From Actinomycetota bacterium (GTDB lineage Bacteria > Actinomycetota > Acidimicrobiia > Acidimicrobiales > Microtrichaceae), in NCBI GenBank assembly GCA_018268735.1, contig JAFDWA010000745.1, positions 1 through 11,325 of the forward strand: DNA of 11,325 bases. The letters are read 5' to 3'. Below, piece by piece: positions 1-6,190 of the stretch; within the stretch, counting starts at the first letter, position 1, and every line of letters starts with the position of its first letter. Both the position numbers and the translations under genes were made by a program. The notes under the pieces were generated by a model that searched no databases, was not told where the DNA came from, and saw nothing but the letters and a program-made list of their open reading frames with translations.

Positions 1-810
1 CTCCTCGGGCTCCGGCGGATGGTCGGTCATGATCTTGTAGATCTGGTCGACCACCGCCTCGAACCCCGGGTCCTGGCGATGACGTGGCCGTGGGATCGAG
101 ATCTCCAGCGTCGTGCGGATGCGACCGGGGTTGGCGCCGAGGATGACCACCCGGTCCGCCAGCAGCGCCGCTTCCTCGATGTTGTGGGTGACGATGAGGA
201 TCGCCTTCGTCGGGAACTCGCGCGTGTCCCACAGCTCGAGCAGCTCACCTCGGAGGTTCTCGGCGGTGAGGACGTCGAGGGCGCTGAACGGCTCGTCCAT
301 CAGCAGCAGGTCGGGTTCGACCACCAGCGCACGGGCGAAGCCGACGCGCTGGCGCATCCCGCCGGACAGCTCCTTCGGGTACGCGGTCTCGAAGCCGTCG
401 AGGCCGATCAGGTCGATGGCCCGGACCGCCCGTTCGGCCCGCTCCGCGGCATCGACCTTCCGCGCCTCGAGCCCGACCTCCACGTTCTGCTGCACGGTGA
501 GCCACGGCAGCAGCGCGAAGGTCTGGAACACGAGCGCGGTGCCGGGGTTGGGTCCGTCCACCGGCCGACCGCGGTAGCGGACCTCGCCGGAGCTCGGCTC
601 GATCAGCCCGCCGATGCAACGCAGCAGCGTCGACTTGCCGGAGCCGGATCGACCGAGCAGCGCGAGGATCTCCCCTTCGTTCACGTCGAGGTCGATCCCG
701 TCGAGCACCGGCAGCGGGCCGTCGAGCCCGTCGAAGGACTTGGTCAGGTCCCGGACGGTGATGATGGGTGCTGGTGCGGTGCGGTCGAGGTTCGGCATGG
801 TCGATCCCAT
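1..810 (-). CDS. NitT/TauT-type ABC transporter ATP-binding protein (3' end cut by window edge)
   Basis: Cytoplasmic ATPase that powers the importer whose permease is encoded directly upstream. All ABC motifs are visible in the 270 codons present: Walker A GRSGSGKST (about residues 53-61), Q-loop Q96 in VFQTFALLPW, signature LSGGMRQRV (148-156), Walker B LLLMDE (168-173), D-loop SALD (176-179) and switch His209 in THNIEEA. The layout and the FALLPWLTV stretch match the nitrate/sulfonate/taurine family. The frame is still open at position 1, so the C-terminus is missing. Relatives beside fused permeases often carry an extra AAA-associated C-terminal domain of 100 or more residues, which would lie outside (inference). 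The ATG at 810 shares one base with the permease stop (TGATG), implying translational coupling. A second in-frame ATG at 798 is an alternative start. Substrate cannot be read from the sequence. Confidence 0.95.
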   Translation of the reverse strand, partial: MGSTMPNLDRTAPAPIITVRDLTKSFDGLDGPLPVLDGIDLDVNEGEILALLGRSGSGKSTLLRCIGGLIEPSSGEVRYRGRPVDGPNPGTALVFQTFALLPWLTVQQNVEVGLEARKVDAAERAERAVRAIDLIGLDGFETAYPKELSGGMRQRVGFARALVVEPDLLLMDEPFSALDVLTAENLRGELLELWDTREFPTKAILIVTHNIEEAALLADRVVILGANPGRIRTTLEISIPRPRHRQDPGFEAVVDQIYKIMTDHPPEPEE

Positions 811-2570
811 CAGCTCAACGAGAACCGGTTCTCGGCGAGGCGGTAGAGGCGACGCCACACGAGTCGGTTGATGCCGACCACGTAGAGCGACATGACGGCG
901 ACCCCGGCGAGGATCTTCGCGAAGTCGCCGGCCTTGCTGGCCTCCGCGATGTAGGCGCCGAGTCCGGTCGCTGTGAGCGTGGTGCCGCCGTAGGTGACGA
1001 TCTCGGCGACGATCGAGGCGTTCCAGGCACCACCGGACGCCGTGATCCCGCCGGTGACGTAGCTCGAGAACACGGCCGGCAGGATCAGGCGCCGCCACCG
1101 CTGCCAGCCGCGCACACCGAGGTCGTCCATGGCTTCACGGAGATCGCTCGGGATGGCCTGCGCTCCGGCGATGACGTTGAACAGGATGTACCACTGCGCG
1201 CCGAGGCTCATGAGCAGGATGCCGCCGAGGTCCAGGCTGACCCCGAAGTGGATGAACGCGAGCGTGGCGAACGGGAACAGGAAGTTCGCCGGGAAGCTCG
1301 CGAGGATCTGCACGACGGGCTGCGCCAGGCGCGACCAACGCCGGGACATCCCGATCTTCACCCCGATCGGCACCCAGACGAGCGTGGCCACGACGACGAG
1401 GACGATCACCCGCAGCAGCGTCACGAAGCCGAGCCACGTCGCGGTCACGTACACGCCGAGCCCGTCGCGGTCGACCGTGTAGCCGACGAGGCTCACCAGA
1501 CCCCACACGACGGCCGCGGCGACGACCACTCCGAACACGGCGTCGCCCACACGGCGACGCACCGGGTCGGTGTGCAACGGGCGCGTGTCGGTCCCGAAGA
1601 CCGCCATCGCCCGTCCCAGCGGGTCCGCGACCTTCCGACGCATCGAGCCGACGAGCCGCGGCCAGCGGGTGCTGCGGAGGAGGTCGAGGAAGTGCGACCT
1701 CGGTGCGTCGGTCGCCTCCGACAGCTCGAGCTTGTAGCGCTCCGAGAAGGCGATCAGGGGGCGCCAGAACAGGAAGTTCACTCCGAGCACGACGATCACC
1801 ATCGTGAGGATCGCCAACCAGACCTCGCGGAGGTCGCCGGCGTCGATCGCTGCGGCTGCGTAGGAGCCGATGCCCGGGAGCGCGTAGGTGGAGTTGAGGA
1901 CGCTGATCGCTTCGGCGGCGGAGAGGAAGAACCAACCTCCGCCGAAGCTCATCATGGCGTTCCAGGTCAGGCCGATGGCGGCGTGGGGAACCTCGACCTT
2001 CCAGAACCGCATCCAGCGAGTGAAGCGGAAGTTGCGCGAGAGCTCGTCGAGCTCACGGGGCAGCGTGCTGACCGACTGGTAGAAGCTGAAGGTCATGTTC
2101 CACGCCTGGGACGTGAAGATCGCGAACACCGCCGCCATCTCCAGACCCAGCAGCGAGCCGGGTGCGAGCGCGATGAACGCCGTCACGGTGATCGACAGAA
2201 ACCCGAGGACCGGCACCGACTGCAGCACGTCGAGGATCGGCACCAGCACCTTCTCGGCGCGCCGGCTGCGTGCGGCCACGTAGCCGTACACGAAGGTGAA
2301 GATCGTCGAGATGCCGAGCGCGACGAACATCCGCAGCAGGCTGCGCGCTGCGTAGTACGGCAGGCGCGACGGCGAGGTGTCGATGCTCGTCACGTCGGTC
2401 GGGGCGAAGGAGACGGTCATCCCCCGCCCGAGGCGCACGATGACGTACAGCACCACCACGACGGCGACGAACACGACGACGTCGGCCAAGCCGGGTCGGC
2501 GTCGCGTCAGCGCGCCGCGGAAGGAGGTGAACGATGGCGTCGCCATGGAGGATGTGCCGCCCGGCGCCAT
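810..2570 (-). CDS. Fused two-domain ABC transporter permease (NitT/TauT-like)
   Basis: Inner-membrane permease of an importer, 586 aa, with two BPD_transp_1 units in one chain instead of a homodimer or two genes. Unit 1 covers about residues 30-275. Its cytoplasmic EAA loop at 172-198 runs from ELDELSRNFRF to the VEVP end, with GIGSY at 233-237. Unit 2 covers about 340-575, with EAA loop DLREAMDDLGVRGW from 476 and TGLGAYI near 535-541. A polar linker at 280-340 joins them. About 12 hydrophobic segments are visible. The gene sits 55 bp after the diguanylate cyclase and overlaps the ATPase start by one base. Start choice is uncertain: ATG 2570 lies in the loop of a 9-bp hairpin and ATG 2546 (residue 9) lies just past it; neither has a Shine-Dalgarno. 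No substrate-binding protein is visible, so the cargo is unknown. Confidence 0.93.
   Translation of the reverse strand: MAPGGTSSMATPSFTSFRGALTRRRPGLADVVVFVAVVVVLYVIVRLGRGMTVSFAPTDVTSIDTSPSRLPYYAARSLLRMFVALGISTIFTFVYGYVAARSRRAEKVLVPILDVLQSVPVLGFLSITVTAFIALAPGSLLGLEMAAVFAIFTSQAWNMTFSFYQSVSTLPRELDELSRNFRFTRWMRFWKVEVPHAAIGLTWNAMMSFGGGWFFLSAAEAISVLNSTYALPGIGSYAAAAIDAGDLREVWLAILTMVIVVLGVNFLFWRPLIAFSERYKLELSEATDAPRSHFLDLLRSTRWPRLVGSMRRKVADPLGRAMAVFGTDTRPLHTDPVRRRVGDAVFGVVVAAAVVWGLVSLVGYTVDRDGLGVYVTATWLGFVTLLRVIVLVVVATLVWVPIGVKIGMSRRWSRLAQPVVQILASFPANFLFPFATLAFIHFGVSLDLGGILLMSLGAQWYILFNVIAGAQAIPSDLREAMDDLGVRGWQRWRRLILPAVFSSYVTGGITASGGAWNASIVAEIVTYGGTTLTATGLGAYIAEASKAGDFAKILAGVAVMSLYVVGINRLVWRRLYRLAENRFSLS
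819..834. repeat. 16-bp perfect palindrome at the permease/ATPase junction
   Basis: CGAGAACCGGTTCTCG is its own reverse complement. It lies in the last codons of the permease, about 10 bases before the coupled ATPase start. It may be a coding coincidence, a site for a dimeric protein, or a small RNA structure tuning re-initiation. Only the symmetry is seen; any role is inference. Confidence 0.6.
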
Positions 2571-2579
2571 GCCGGGCGG
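2557..2579 (-). other. 9-bp perfect hairpin around the permease start codon
   Basis: The arms CCGCCCGGC and GCCGGGCGG flank a 5-base loop. Read on the minus strand the loop is ATGGC, so the first possible permease start codon (2570) sits exactly in the loop. The hairpin starts about 47 bases after the diguanylate cyclase stop. No T-run follows, so it is not a classical intrinsic terminator. It could be a terminator or attenuator between the two genes, with translation from ATG 2546, or a structure that controls access to ATG 2570. Confidence 0.55.
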
Positions 2580-2625
2580 GGTGCATCATGACCTACCGCG
2601 GCCGAGCGCGGGAGCGCGCGGCGAG

Positions 2626-3972
2626 TCAGGCGACCGGCCGCGCGTCGCCGATGGTGACGAGGGTGACCTGGTTGCCCCCCGCGTGCTTCGCCCGATAGGA
2701 GGCACGGTCGCTCGCGACGAGCACGCCCTCGAGGTCGACCGGGCGCTCCACGAACGCGACGCCGACGCTGCCGCCGACGGTGATCTGATGGCCCTCCACC
2801 CCGAACGGCGATGCGAGCGCAGCCCGGATCCGCTCGCCGACCACGGTGGCACGCTCGGCATCGGCGACGCCGGCGACGTGCACGACGAACTCGTCGCCTC
2901 CGATGCGGGCGATCGTCGCGTCGTCGCGCAGGGTGTCGCGCAGGCGCCCGGCAATGCACTGCAGCAGGCGGTCGCCGACCGAGTGGCCGTAGGTGTCGTT
3001 CACCGGCTTGAACCCGTCGAGGTCCACGAGCAGGAAGGCCGACGGCGACGGGCGCAGCATCCAGCGCGCGTACGCCGATTCGAGCCCGGCCCGGTTCAGC
3101 AGGCCGGTCAGCGGGTCGTGGGTTGCGGCGCGCTGCAGCTCCGCCCGCAGGTTCTGCTGCTCGGTGACGTCCTCGGTCTGCACGATCGCGTGCAGCGGCG
3201 AGCCGTCGTCGGCCCTGATGACCGTCGCGGTGACCCGTGCCCACGCGAGATCGCCGTCCATGCGGACGAATCGCACCTCGATCGGCGCGCGCTCCTCTCC
3301 CGACAGGATCGCGAGCGCGTGGTCGGCTGCCCGGCGGCGGTCCTCGGGATGCGCCAGGCGGATCAGGTCGGAGCCGACGATGCCCTGCATCGTGGAGCCC
3401 AGCATCGTGGCGAGCGCCGAGTTCACCCGCCGCAGCGTGCCGTCGTTCTCGACGATCGCCATGCCGATCGGAGCCCGGTCGAACACCTGCTCGAACAGGT
3501 CGCGGGCCTGCGCCGCGGTTCGTTCGGACTCGTGTCGCGCCGTCATGTCCCGGGCGGTGATCACGAGGCCTCTGACGCGCTCGTCACCGGTCAGGTTGTT
3601 GGTCAGGATCTCGACCTGGCGCCAGGCGCCGTCGGACTGGCGGAGCCGCAGCAGCAGCGGCTCGCGCACGCCGGATCCGCTCGCGACGGTGGTCGCCATC
3701 GACTCCACCGCCAGTCCGATGTCCTCCGGGTGGATGAGGGCGAATCCATCCTGGCCCACCATCGCCTCGGGGTCGAGGCCGAGGATCCGGCGCGCCGCCT
3801 CGCTCACGAAGATGAACCGACCGCCCTCGTCGATCACGGCAATCATGTCGGCGTTGTCGGCGACGAGCGCCTCGAACAGCTCCGGCGACCGCTCGGAGCC
3901 CGACGATGAGTCCACCGGCGCACCCGACGCCGTCCCGGCATCGGGGGCCTCGTCGTGCTCGGACGATGCCAT
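2626..3972 (-). CDS. PAS-PAS-GGDEF diguanylate cyclase
   Basis: Makes the second messenger c-di-GMP from two GTP. The 448-aa protein has no membrane segment and is probably cytosolic. It has an acidic/Ser-rich N-terminus (1-30), a PAS domain at about 31-145 (ALVADNADMIAVIDEGGRFI, then a PAC-like VITARDMTARHE), a second PAS at about 158-275 (FDRAPIGMAIVENDG, ending QTEDVTEQQ) and a GGDEF domain at about 280-440. Catalytic features are intact: DPLTGLLNR, metal-binding DLDGFKPVND (317-326) and GGDEF at 358-362. The product-inhibition motif RxxD that usually sits five residues before GGDEF reads RDDA (349-352), so the second anchor is lost and feedback inhibition may be absent. No EAL domain follows. 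The ATG at 3972 lies seven bases from a TAGGCT -10 box, which suggests a leaderless mRNA. The PAS ligand is not evident. Confidence 0.94.
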   Translation of the reverse strand: MASSEHDEAPDAGTASGAPVDSSSGSERSPELFEALVADNADMIAVIDEGGRFIFVSEAARRILGLDPEAMVGQDGFALIHPEDIGLAVESMATTVASGSGVREPLLLRLRQSDGAWRQVEILTNNLTGDERVRGLVITARDMTARHESERTAAQARDLFEQVFDRAPIGMAIVENDGTLRRVNSALATMLGSTMQGIVGSDLIRLAHPEDRRRAADHALAILSGEERAPIEVRFVRMDGDLAWARVTATVIRADDGSPLHAIVQTEDVTEQQNLRAELQRAATHDPLTGLLNRAGLESAYARWMLRPSPSAFLLVDLDGFKPVNDTYGHSVGDRLLQCIAGRLRDTLRDDATIARIGGDEFVVHVAGVADAERATVVGERIRAALASPFGVEGHQITVGGSVGVAFVERPVDLEGVLVASDRASYRAKHAGGNQVTLVTIGDARPVA

Positions 3973-3984
3973 GCGTTCAGCCTA
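3973..3984 (-). promoter_or_regulatory. Probable leaderless promoter (-10 box) of the diguanylate cyclase
   Basis: On the minus strand TAGGCT (3984-3979) fits the actinobacterial TANNNT -10 consensus. Six bases (GAACGC) separate it from the ATG at 3972, so transcription would begin at or within a base of the start codon. No good -35 (TTGACA-like) is seen 16-19 bases upstream, and no convincing Shine-Dalgarno precedes the ATG. Placement is inference from consensus and spacing. Confidence 0.45.
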
Positions 3985-4047
3985 TGGGGCGTGTAGCGCT
4001 TCGCCACCTGATCACGCCTGTGCCACGTTGCACTGCGCCTGCTCCGG

Positions 4048-4059
4048 TATCTTGCGTCG
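4048..4059 (+). promoter_or_regulatory. Candidate -10 box for the PAP2 phosphatase gene
   Basis: TATCTT (4048-4053) fits TANNNT and is followed by six bases, then A4060, the expected start of transcription. A TTGCAC at 4028-4033 resembles a -35 but leaves only 14 bases between the boxes. The spacing copies that of the divergent diguanylate cyclase promoter. Transcription from here would begin at an in-frame ATC codon of the PAP2 frame. The rest of the 183-bp gap between the two genes (3973-4155) holds no other recognised signal. Confidence 0.4.
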
Positions 4060-4155
4060 ATCACGCAGCTCGAACCCGCCAGTGCCGGACCGGCAGCGCC
4101 GGATCGCCGAGCGAGCCGTGGGTGGATCGACGGCATCGGCGCGGCGTGCGCCTTC

Positions 4156-4758
4156 GTGTGCTTCGTGTCCTTGTGGTTCGCCGTCGAAGCCGACGGGCCC
4201 GTCGTCCGCGCTGACCGTCGGATCCTCGGATGGGTGCTCGATCACCGGTCCGCAGCGCTGACCGCAGCGATGCGGGGCGTGACGGTGCTCGGCGACGTCC
4301 GCGTGATCGTGCTGGTGGGGGCGGTCGCCGTTGCGTGGCTGGTCGCATCGCATCGCCGTGATCTCGCGGTCGTGCTCGTGGTCTCCTCCACCGGCACCTG
4401 GTTGCTGGTCAACGCCGTGAAGCGACTCGTCGAGCGACCACGACCACCGCAGGCGGTGCGGCTGGTCGCGGCGGGCGGCTGGTCGTTCCCCTCCGGACAC
4501 GCTGGACAGGCAGCTGCGATGTACCTGGCCGTCGGCCTGCTCGGTTGGCTGGTCCTGCGTTCCCGCTCCGCCCGGTGGACCGCGCTCGTCACGGCGGTCC
4601 TTCTCGCTGGTGCGGTCGGGATCAGTCGCGTCTACCTGGGCGTCCACTGGTCCTCGGACGTCGTGGCGGGATGGTCGCTCGGGTCGGCGTGGTTCCTGGT
4701 GCTGCTCGGCGTGGCCGGCTACACGTCCCGAGCGCGACGAGCCGCTGCGAACTTGTAG
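4156..4758 (+). CDS. PAP2 superfamily membrane phosphatase (start uncertain)
   Basis: Integral membrane lipid or undecaprenyl-pyrophosphate-type phosphatase. All three PAP2 motifs are present: KRLVERPRP (KX6RP), FPSGH, and SRVYLGVHWSSD (SRX5HX3D), which supply the phosphate-binding residues and the two catalytic histidines. About five or six hydrophobic segments are visible, and the C-terminus is short and basic. The exact substrate (phosphatidic acid, PGP or C55-PP) cannot be told. The coordinates use GTG 4156, the first standard start in the frame, giving 200 aa, but this has no Shine-Dalgarno and cuts through the first membrane helix, GIGAACAFVCFVSLWFAV. The frame is open back to 4012 without any ATG, GTG or TTG. 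Translation may begin upstream, for example at ATC 4060, adding 32 residues. The gene converges on the MFS gene and its stop lies inside the tandem repeat. Confidence 0.85.
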   Translation: MCFVSLWFAVEADGPVVRADRRILGWVLDHRSAALTAAMRGVTVLGDVRVIVLVGAVAVAWLVASHRRDLAVVLVVSSTGTWLLVNAVKRLVERPRPPQAVRLVAAGGWSFPSGHAGQAAAMYLAVGLLGWLVLRSRSARWTALVTAVLLAGAVGISRVYLGVHWSSDVVAGWSLGSAWFLVLLGVAGYTSRARRAAANL

Positions 4759-4860
4759 GCCCCGGTCGCCCACGCGACCTGTCACCGACAAGTTCCACGA
4801 GCCGCTGCGAACTTGTAGGCCCCGGTCGCCCACGCGACCTGTCACCGACAAGTTCGACGA
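4737..4860. repeat. 60-bp tandem duplication with nested inverted arms
   Basis: Two head-to-tail 60-bp copies (4737-4796 and 4797-4856, plus ACGA of a next unit) differ at one base (C4796 versus G4856). Each copy has an outer inverted pair GAACTTGT / ACAAGTTC (4749-4756 with 4788-4795; 4809-4816 with 4848-4855) and an inner hairpin GGTCGC-CCAC-GCGACC. A diverged third left arm, GAACTCGT, follows at 4869-4876 inside the MFS gene end, keeping the 60-bp period. The first copy begins in the last codons of PAP2 and includes its stop. It may act as a two-way terminator or be a genome-wide palindromic repeat that has duplicated. The near-identity implies a recent duplication. Confidence 0.93.
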
Positions 4861-4880
4861 TCAGCCACGAACTCGTCGGT
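4844..4880 (-). terminator. Possible MFS-gene terminator hairpin made from repeat arms
   Basis: ACCGACAAGTTCG (4844-4856) pairs with CGAACTCGTCGGT (4868-4880) across an 11-base loop that contains the MFS stop codon. In the minus-strand RNA all 13 pairs form, one as G-U; in the plus-strand RNA that pair is an A-C mismatch. So the fold favours the MFS transcript. No U-tract follows, which is common in high-GC actinobacteria. It competes with the within-copy hairpins of the tandem repeat. Termination itself is inference. Confidence 0.4.
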
Positions 4881-6069
4881 CAGGGTCGCCTCCGGACAGC
4901 GATGGGCCGACGACGAGCACGACGACGGCGAGGACGGCGACGACCGCACCCGACACCACGAACGGACCGTGTCCCGACCCACCCCACGCGAGGCCGGCCC
5001 AGACCCCTGCGACGAGCAGGCCGACACCGGCGACCGCTGACTGGATCCCGAGTGCGGTCGCACGGCTGTGGGCCGGCACGAGGTCGGCGACCCACGCCCG
5101 GGTGACGCCATCGGTCAAGGCTGTGTAGCACCCGTAGAGGGGGAACAGGACCCAGGCCCACGGCGCCGTCGAGGTCAGCCCGAAGCCCAGGTAGGCCGCA
5201 GCGAACACGACGAGGCCGCACCCGACGACCAACGGCCGCGACAGGCGGTCCGAGACCAGTCCCGCCGGATAGCTGCCGACCGCGTACGTGAGGTTGTAGA
5301 GCACGTAGAGCGCGACCACGCCGGTGTAGTCGAAGCCGAGGTCCTTCGCCCGCAGCAGCAGCAGCGTGTCCGGGAAGTTGACGAGCCCGAAGACGCCGAT
5401 CAGGCCGATGACCTTCCAGTAGCTCCTCGGCAGCCCGTGCACCGACCACGCCGACTCGTGTCGCTCATGGGGGTGGGGACGCTCCCGGATCGCGAACACG
5501 AACCCGACGCTCAGCACCGCCGGGATCACCGCGACCCAGAACAGCGGTCGGAAGCGCTGACCGACGAGGTCGTAGAGGGCCAGACCGATGAGGGGTCCGA
5601 CGACGGCGCCGGCGGTGTCGGCGGCGCGGTGGAACCCGAAGGCCCGACCCCGGTTCGCGGGCGTGGTGTCGTCCGCGATGATCGCGTCGCGTGGCGGCCC
5701 GCGGAGCCCCTTGCCGACGCGGTCCACGAACCTCGATCCGAGGACCATCGGCCACGCGGTCGCCAGCGCGAGGAGCAGCTTGCCGAACGCCGAGAGCCCG
5801 TACCCACCCGCGACGAGCGGGCGACGACGACGCAGATCCGCCAGTCGGCCCGAGGCCATCTTCATGACCGACGCGGTGCCGTCCGCGAGGCCTTCGATCA
5901 GGCCGAGCACCGCGGGCGACGCACCGAGCACACCGGTGACGAAGAACGGCAGGACCGGGTACAGCAACTCGGACGCGGTGTCCTGCAGGAACGACACCAG
6001 CGACACGACCCGGATGTTCCGCGTCAACCCCTCGCCGGCCGGGTCGTCCGCCACGCCGCATGTTCCCAC
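4861..6069 (-). CDS. Major facilitator superfamily (MFS) transporter
   Basis: Twelve-helix secondary transporter of about 402 aa in the inner membrane; substrate unknown. The MFS motif A after helix 2 is present as GRLADLRRRRPLV, with a second-half echo SDRLSRPLVVG. RFVDRVGKGLRGPPRDAIIA followed by DDT, then GRAFGFHRAADTAGAVVGPL, are typical of a prokaryotic MFS subfamily often labelled drug or unknown-solute permeases. The start chosen is GTG 6069 because GAGG (minus strand, 6078-6075) lies five bases upstream. GTG 6075 has no such site, and GTG 6054 and TTG 6027 are in-frame alternatives before helix 1 (VVSLVSFLQDTASELLYPVL). It follows the SHOCT gene by 115-121 bp and converges with PAP2. 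Its stop lies next to the tandem repeat and inside a possible terminator hairpin. Confidence 0.9.
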   Translation of the reverse strand: MGTCGVADDPAGEGLTRNIRVVSLVSFLQDTASELLYPVLPFFVTGVLGASPAVLGLIEGLADGTASVMKMASGRLADLRRRRPLVAGGYGLSAFGKLLLALATAWPMVLGSRFVDRVGKGLRGPPRDAIIADDTTPANRGRAFGFHRAADTAGAVVGPLIGLALYDLVGQRFRPLFWVAVIPAVLSVGFVFAIRERPHPHERHESAWSVHGLPRSYWKVIGLIGVFGLVNFPDTLLLLRAKDLGFDYTGVVALYVLYNLTYAVGSYPAGLVSDRLSRPLVVGCGLVVFAAAYLGFGLTSTAPWAWVLFPLYGCYTALTDGVTRAWVADLVPAHSRATALGIQSAVAGVGLLVAGVWAGLAWGGSGHGPFVVSGAVVAVLAVVVLVVGPSLSGGDPDRRVRG

Positions 6070-6088
6070 AGCCACCTCGACGCGTCGC

Positions 6089-6107
6089 GCCGGATCGCTG
6101 CCGGATC
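6089..6107. promoter_or_regulatory. Two GCCGGATC direct repeats one helical turn apart upstream of the MFS gene
   Basis: GCCGGATC occurs at 6089-6096 and 6100-6107, an 11-bp period, 20-40 bases before the MFS start (minus strand reads GATCCGGC twice). Such phasing can mark an activator or repressor site. The rest of the 6076-6190 gap is GC-rich, with a short direct repeat GAGCGCCCGC at 6127-6136 and 6140-6149, and no clear -10 box. Only the repeats are seen; function is inference. Confidence 0.3.
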
Positions 6108-6190
6108 CACACGAGGCGGTGTGAGCGAGCGCCCGCGCCGAGCGCCCGCCGGCCGGACCGCGACGACGACCGCCGTTGCGGCCCGTGGCG

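Noticed and set aside
768..2591. A 607-codon open frame on the plus strand opposite the permease
   Set aside because: Its product is His/Asp/Arg/Glu-rich with no recognisable domain, and it mirrors the permease codons. Long antisense frames are expected at this GC content.
2606..2619. Short hairpin GCGCG-GGAG-CGCGC just after the diguanylate cyclase stop as a terminator
   Set aside because: Only five pairs in a GC-rich run and no T-tract; too easily formed by chance.
2377..4261. Long plus-strand open frames of 510 and 422 codons opposite the diguanylate cyclase
   Set aside because: Composition is Arg/Ala/Ser-rich and without domain sense, while the minus strand carries a complete PAS-PAS-GGDEF protein.
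3843..4851. Minus-strand frames of 97 and 279 codons opposite PAP2
   Set aside because: The products are low-complexity and domainless. PAP2 on the plus strand has all three catalytic motifs.
4737..4860. CRISPR array
   Set aside because: Two directly adjoining 60-bp copies without spacers and no cas genes nearby.
4737..4880. Insertion sequence or integrase attachment-site remnant
   Set aside because: No transposase or integrase fragment, no terminal repeats flanking a cargo, and no tRNA end.
4545..5128. Alternative frames across the tandem repeat that would encode a repeated peptide (SRCELVGPGRPRDLSPTSST)
   Set aside because: They overlap the PAP2 and MFS coding ends in the wrong frame and have no start signal. 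The repeat is better explained by its inverted-arm structure.
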